This document shows positions 59,240 to 64,000 of a stretch of 64,000 bases of DNA, piece by piece. The position numbers were made by a program, and so were the translations under genes. The notes under the pieces are model-generated. The model did not search any database. It saw only the letters and a program-made list of their open reading frames with translations, and was not told the origin of the DNA. Positions within the stretch are counted from its first letter, which is position 1. Each line of letters starts with the position of its first letter. The stretch covers positions 2,480,001-2,544,000 of the forward strand of contig JAVHJL010000003.1 in the NCBI GenBank assembly GCA_036971715.1, given 5' to 3'. Source of the DNA: Arthrobotrys musiformis. Taxonomy: Eukaryota; Ascomycota; Orbiliomycetes; Orbiliales; Orbiliaceae.

Positions 59240-61494
59240 TTTAAAAAATAATAAAAATATTTATTAATTTAAAAATATATTATTTAAAATTTAAAATATT
59301 TATATTATATACAAAAAAACTATTTTCTCTTTATCTCCTTTAATTATTTTAATATAATTATATATATATAAATATCTAATTATATAAAATATTTAATTTT
59401 TTTAAAATAATTTAAAGTTTTATTAATTCAAAATAAAAAATATTAGTTTTTAATAGTAATAATATTAAATTTTTTTCAATTTATATAAAATTAAAAATTA
59501 TTAAATTTTTAAATAAATTTTTTAATTATATATTTTTTAATTTATATTTTTAAAACTTTAAGATATTTTTTATTCATTAGTTGTATTAATTTTTAAATTA
59601 ATTTAATATTTAAAATAATAAAAATTTATATATATATATATATTTTTTATAGCAATAGTATATTTTTTTTTAAAAAAAAATACTTTTATTAGATTTTAAA
59701 ATTTTTTAGAAAATTTAATAAATTTTTTAATAATAATTTTATTATTTATATGAATAATTTATTTTTATTTTTTTTTTAAATTATAAATAATAAAAATAGA
59801 TTTTTATTTTATAATTTTTTTAAAAGTTTCTATATTTATAATAATAATTTAGAATAAATAATTTATATATATTTAATTATTTTTTTAATTAATATAAATA
59901 TTATATTTTTTATACTATAATTTTCTTAAATTCAAAAATTTAATAATATTAATAATATTAATATTAATATTAATAATTTTTTTATAATATTAAATTTTTA
60001 TTTTAAATTAAATTATTTTCTTAACTAATTTTTCAATTTTATTAAAATATTTTATAGATTTAGGGATTTTTTTTAAGTAAAATAAAAAATTATTTTTAAT
60101 TATATATTTATAATTTATCTGTATTTTTATATTACGATTATCTAGATATACAAAAATATTAATAGATTTTTAAAATAAAAATATAAAATAATAGGGATTT
60201 TAATATATAATTTAAATAATATTTTAATATTTTTAGAGTTTAAACAAGAATATGGATTTTAAAATATAAAAAAAATCTATAAAATTTTTTAAAATTTCTA
60301 AATACTCAAAGTAAATTTTTTATTTTATTATATATCACATTTTATAATTAAATATTATTTTTTTTTAATTTTTTTTAATATTTTCTTATTAATAGTACTT
60401 TATAATAAATATTATTTCATTTTAGATTTTTTATAAGTTAGATTTTGGATATTTTAATTTTATATTATATAAAAATTATATAAATTTTATTAATTAAAAT
60501 TCTTTTAAGTTTTTTATTAAAGTAATTATTTTCTTTATAATATAGATATAATTTCTAAATTTATTATCAATCTTTTTTTTTTTAAATTAAATATTTTCTA
60601 ATATTATTTATAAATTAACTTATAAATTTAAGTTTAAAATAACTATTTTCTTATATTTATAATATTAGATTACTAAATTTAGTAGTTATCTTAAATACTA
60701 AAATAATAATAATAATATTCTTTTTCTAAAATCTAATATTTATAAAATTTTAAAATTTTTTTTTTATTTTTAAAATTTATTAATTATTATTAAAATATTA
60801 ACAAATAATAATAAAGTTATTAAAATTTTTAGAAAGGGTATTTTTAATAATTAAAAGTTTTTCAATTTTAATGTATAATTTATATTATAAGTAAATAATT
60901 TAAGTGGTATTATTATAATTAAACTATTTTATAAGATGTTTAAATTTTATAAAATATATAAAAAAAAGTTTATTAATTTGTTTAAAATTTTATAATTTTT
61001 ATTTTATTATTTTTATAAAATTAAAATTATTAAAAGTTTTTTTAAGTTAGATAATAAATTTGATATATATATTTTAATTCTAAATTTTATTATTAGTATT
61101 ATATTTATTAAAGGCTAATTTTATTAAATTTTTTTTAAAAAAATTAATAGTATATATTATTTTTTTTTTTAAATATAATGAATTTAGTAGTTTTTTTTTA
61201 TATTTATTATTTAATTATGTTAAAAAAATTTTTAAATTTATATAATTTTATATTATTAAAAAAGTTAAGATTTGGAAATTTAATAATTAGAATAATTATT
61301 AATATTATTATTAATATATTATTTTTAAGTGTTTAAAAATTACTATTATAATTTTAGTTTGTTTAGTAGTAAATCTTAATAAGGTGATGATTAAAGGGTT
61401 TTTTTTAATATTCTTTTTTTTTAAATTTTTATTTTTAAATAAAGCAAGTATAAATATTTAAATATTAAATTAATAAAGTTATAAAGTAATAAAA
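59240..61494 (-). pseudogene. Gypsy-B #2 internal remnant (leader and gag), reverse strand
   Basis: Read on -, 61494 to ~61100 is collinear with 33582-34720 of gypsy-B with the SINE absent. It crosses the SINE-A target site (61260-61300 reads TATTCTAATTATTAAATTTCC), which supplies the empty allele. Gag continues leftward and becomes too AT-rich to follow below ~60500. Confidence 0.6.
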
Positions 61495-62100
61495 TATAAA
61501 AAATTATATACAAATTAATTAAAATATTAAAATAATATATAAATATTATAAAATAAAGAAATATATTAATATAAATATAAATTATTATTTAAATTATTAT
61601 TTAATTTTTAAATATATAATAGTGAGTATAATAATTTAAATAAATAATTAATAAAAATAATAATAAAATGAATTAAATAAGAGATAAATTTGTAAAATAG
61701 ATATTTAAAAATATAATGTTAAATTGGATAGAATATAAAATTATAAACTAAATATTTGGATATAAAGTATTAAATTAGATAGGAGATAAATTTAAATTAA
61801 ACATTTAAAAATATACTAGATTAAATATAAATTATTTTTTAATAAGTTAGAAGTTTATATAAAATATAAATTTAAATAAACTTATTATTATATAAACTAA
61901 AATAATATTATTAATATTCTTTTCTAAATTTTGAGGTTTGAATTTAAGTGTTTTTTTATTTTAAATCTGTAGATTGTATTAATACGTGTTGTGTGGTTTT
62001 TCTTTTAATTATAGTATTGCTTAGATGTTTCTTATAATCATTTTGAGGGCTTTTCCGGCCGCTTGGATTTCTGCTTGGAATTCTTTTTGCTGACATTACA
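61495..62100 (-). mobile_element. LTR-B, 5' LTR of gypsy-B #2, reverse strand
   Basis: 606 bp. The reverse complement starts TGTAATGTCAGC at 62100 and ends at a decayed TTATA at 61495. The outer ~90 bp (62010-62100) keep G and C, while the inner part is heavily mutated. Confidence 0.85.
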
Positions 62101-62260
62101 ATAAATATTATATAAAAATTTTTCTTATTAATATTTTATTAATTAGAAATTTTAAATTAATTTATTAATATTAATTATTTTATAAATAATTTTGTATTTA
62201 TATTAAAAAATATTATTTTAAATTCTTTTATTTTAGCTATAGTATTGATATTAATTTTAA
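62101..62260. other. AT-rich spacer before LINE copy 6
   Basis: No feature recognised; it abuts the (TTA)n end of the LINE. Confidence 0.4.
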
Positions 62261-62261
62261 T

Positions 62262-64000
62262 TATTATTATTATTATTATTATTTATCATACACGCATGCA
62301 ACCTTTCGGTTATGGCGGAATGAAGGAAAAGAAATTAAAATACATGATTTTCGCTCCTCATTAAAAATGAAAACTACATAAAATCATTTTTTATTTTTGT
62401 TTTTTGTTTTTATTTTTATTTTTGTTTTTTGTTTTTTGAGGTTCCTTCTAACCCTTTTTGTCTCTTTCTTCTTTTTTCCCATTAAAAGAACAATGTCGTA
62501 TATCTGTTGTTCTTACCCATCCACTTTGATGTAATATTAAAATGATATATCTCATTTCCGGAACCTTTTCATTCATTTTTTCAAACTTCCAGATTTCCCC
62601 ATCCTGTGAAATAATCATTTTTAGGATTTTTATTGCATTTTCTTTTTGCAATATTTGTTTTATTTAGGAACTCTTCCAAAAAGATCATACCTTCATTATT
62701 AAATAATAAAAAGTAATAATCTAATTGTTTATTAGCTTTTTTGAGTTTCCTTTTTAATACCTCTCTCTCTTCATTATAGATTTTGCATTCCATAATTAAG
62801 TGTTTTGGTGTTTGAGGCTTATTTCTGCATGTACAGTTTTTATTTAAAATTCCAGAATTTGGAATTTTATATAAATAACTGTTAAAGTACCCATGCCCAG
62901 TCCTCAGTTGAGTTAAAGAAGAAACAAAATTATTACTAAACTTAGTAAATATCTTATTTCTTTTTAACTTTGGCCTATTAATATAATTTGGCCTGTTTTT
63001 TTGTTTTTTGTATTTTTCTTCCCATTCTAGTAAGTCCTTTTCTTTAATTTTTCTTTTTAAATAGGCGAAGGACTTGAATAGGCTTTTCTTTTTTATTTTT
63101 GCAGCTTCCTTGGCTAAGTAATCTGCCTTTTCATTTCCAACAACTTCAGAGTGACCTGGGACCCATTCTATAAATATGTTAATATTTCTAGAATTTAATT
63201 CATTTGCCATATCCCAAATTTCTGAAGTTGTCTCCTGACCAGGCCCTAAATTTAGGTTTTGTAACCTTTTTATTGCAGCCTGGTTGTCGGTGAAGAAATA
63301 AATATTCTTCACCTCTTTATTTTTATTAATTACTTCAAAGGATTTTTCGAACCCTTTCCTTAAAGCAATTAATTCTGCATCATATACCTCCATACTTTTT
63401 CCCAAACTAAAATAAATTTCGAAAATAGATTTATTATCTATTTCTCCATAAATTCCAGCCCCCAAGGATTTTTCTTTTTTATTTTTATTATTCTTTTTTT
63501 TATTATTTTTATTTTCTATTTCCAGCATAGAACCGTCTGTATAAATAAGTAAGTTTTCCCTAGAATTTAGTTCAACTTCTTTTTTATTTTTGTGGTTTTC
63601 TGCTTCTAAGTCCTTGGGTACGTTATTTATGAGGAAATTAATTTTATTTTCAATCCAAGGTGGATTGAATTTTATATTTAATTCCTCAATTTTTGTATAT
63701 GGGTTTATCAAGAAATTAATTCTTGATAGTATTCTGTCCAGTGTGGAGGCATATTCTTTTTTGTCCCCTTCTTTTTTATTTTCATTCCATTTTAAATAAG
63801 GTCCCAGTCCTGTTTCCTCTCTTCCAAAATTAAATTCTGGTGGGAATGACTCTGGAGATCTCTTTTTTATTGGATGATTTTTATTAAGAAAAAGGGATCT
63901 TAGGGCATACCTTCTTTGTATCCCATTTAGTCTTATTTCTGGTGGTAAAATAGAGGCCTCAACTTCCAATATATTTATTGGAGTTGTTTTGAAACCTCCT
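62262..64000 (-). mobile_element. LINE-A copy 6, unmutated, cut by the window edge
   Basis: 3' part of a third undamaged LINE-A copy. Compared with the - copy it has a 4-bp duplication (ATTC) in the 3'UTR at ~62571-62578 and one silent change at 63994. Otherwise the visible protein sequence is identical. The 5' end and its flank lie beyond the window. Confidence 0.93.
62581..64000 (-). CDS. LINE-A ORF2, C-terminal part (partial at window edge)
   Basis: Open from the window edge to the TGA at 62581-62583, encoding residues ~873-1345 of ORF2: the post-RT region, the complete RNase H (D1028, E1082, D1111, D1166 equivalents) and the C-terminal Cys/His motif. Identical to the other two intact copies in protein sequence. 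The true start is outside the window; the codon at 63967-63969 (TTG) is internal, not a start. Confidence 0.92.
   Translation of the reverse strand, partial: GGFKTTPINILEVEASILPPEIRLNGIQRRYALRSLFLNKNHPIKKRSPESFPPEFNFGREETGLGPYLKWNENKKEGDKKEYASTLDRILSRINFLINPYTKIEELNIKFNPPWIENKINFLINNVPKDLEAENHKNKKEVELNSRENLLIYTDGSMLEIENKNNKKKNNKNKKEKSLGAGIYGEIDNKSIFEIYFSLGKSMEVYDAELIALRKGFEKSFEVINKNKEVKNIYFFTDNQAAIKRLQNLNLGPGQETTSEIWDMANELNSRNINIFIEWVPGHSEVVGNEKADYLAKEAAKIKKKSLFKSFAYLKRKIKEKDLLEWEEKYKKQKNRPNYINRPKLKRNKIFTKFSNNFVSSLTQLRTGHGYFNSYLYKIPNSGILNKNCTCRNKPQTPKHLIMECKIYNEEREVLKRKLKKANKQLDYYFLLFNNEGMIFLEEFLNKTNIAKRKCNKNPKNDYFTGWGNLEV

Noticed and set aside
58307..59246. 9-bp target duplication TATTTAAAA around SINE copy B
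   Set aside because: The left copy lies inside sequence homologous to the 26379 element, so it belongs to that repeat; a match of A/T only is weak here.
1..64000. Mitochondrial or plastid origin because of the very high AT content
   Set aside because: Transition-type decay of nuclear retrotransposons, LTR and LINE families with target duplications, and no organelle genes argue for a nuclear RIP-affected region.

Overview
The window looks like a transposon graveyard from the nucleus of a filamentous ascomycete fungus (Pezizomycotina). Most of it is extremely AT-rich, and decayed element copies differ from intact ones by C-to-T and G-to-A changes that create TAA/TAG stops. This is the signature of repeat-induced point mutation (RIP). 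I see no convincing host gene. Nearly everything is mobile-element DNA, nested several layers deep.

Four main families are present. (1) A Tad1/I-like LINE (called LINE-A here): ORF1 with zinc knuckles, ORF2 with endonuclease, reverse transcriptase (RT) and RNase H, and a (TAA)n tail. One undamaged copy lies on + (14115-19871), one on - (35345-41117), and a third undamaged copy runs off the right edge (62262-64000). RIP-mutated copies or fragments lie at 4651-10359 (-), 10370-13685 (-), 13686-14105 (+), 26849-32578 (+) and 46472-52391 (-). (2) A tRNA-headed SINE of about 0.8 kb (33789-34601, 58415-59239) that ends in the LINE-A 3' tail. (3) Two Ty3/gypsy families. Gypsy-A has LTRs at 1429-2096 and 24005-24676, with its RT split by the LINE block. 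Gypsy-B has LTRs at 32967-33581 and 45506-46120, its gag is interrupted by a SINE and a LINE, and reverse-strand partial copies lie at 24677-26378 and 59240-62100. (4) A Ty1/copia pol remnant on - (53745-56620). A small structured element with palindromes lies at 26379-26632, with a partial copy at 58302-58414.

Layout: 1-1428 LTR-A fragments and a 21-bp minisatellite; 1429-24676 gypsy-A interrupted by a head-to-head LINE nest; 24677-32966 reverse gypsy-B remnant with LINE copy 4; 32967-46120 gypsy-B with a nested SINE and an intact LINE; 46126-52405 LINE copy 5; 52406-58301 copia remnant and unassigned DNA; 58302-62100 SINE inside reverse gypsy-B; 62101-64000 third intact LINE.

Main observations: LINE insertions with clear target-site duplications carry 18-21 extra nucleotides between the duplication and the element 5' end. 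In the intact - copy this extra sequence matches the 5' flank of the intact + copy, which suggests a parent-offspring pair and transcription starting about 20 nt outside the element. RIP spares roughly 100-300 bp at each LINE end, even though the 3' tail is the most repeated sequence in the window. The SINE borrows two separate pieces of the LINE 3'UTR, including a GAAA-tetraloop hairpin.
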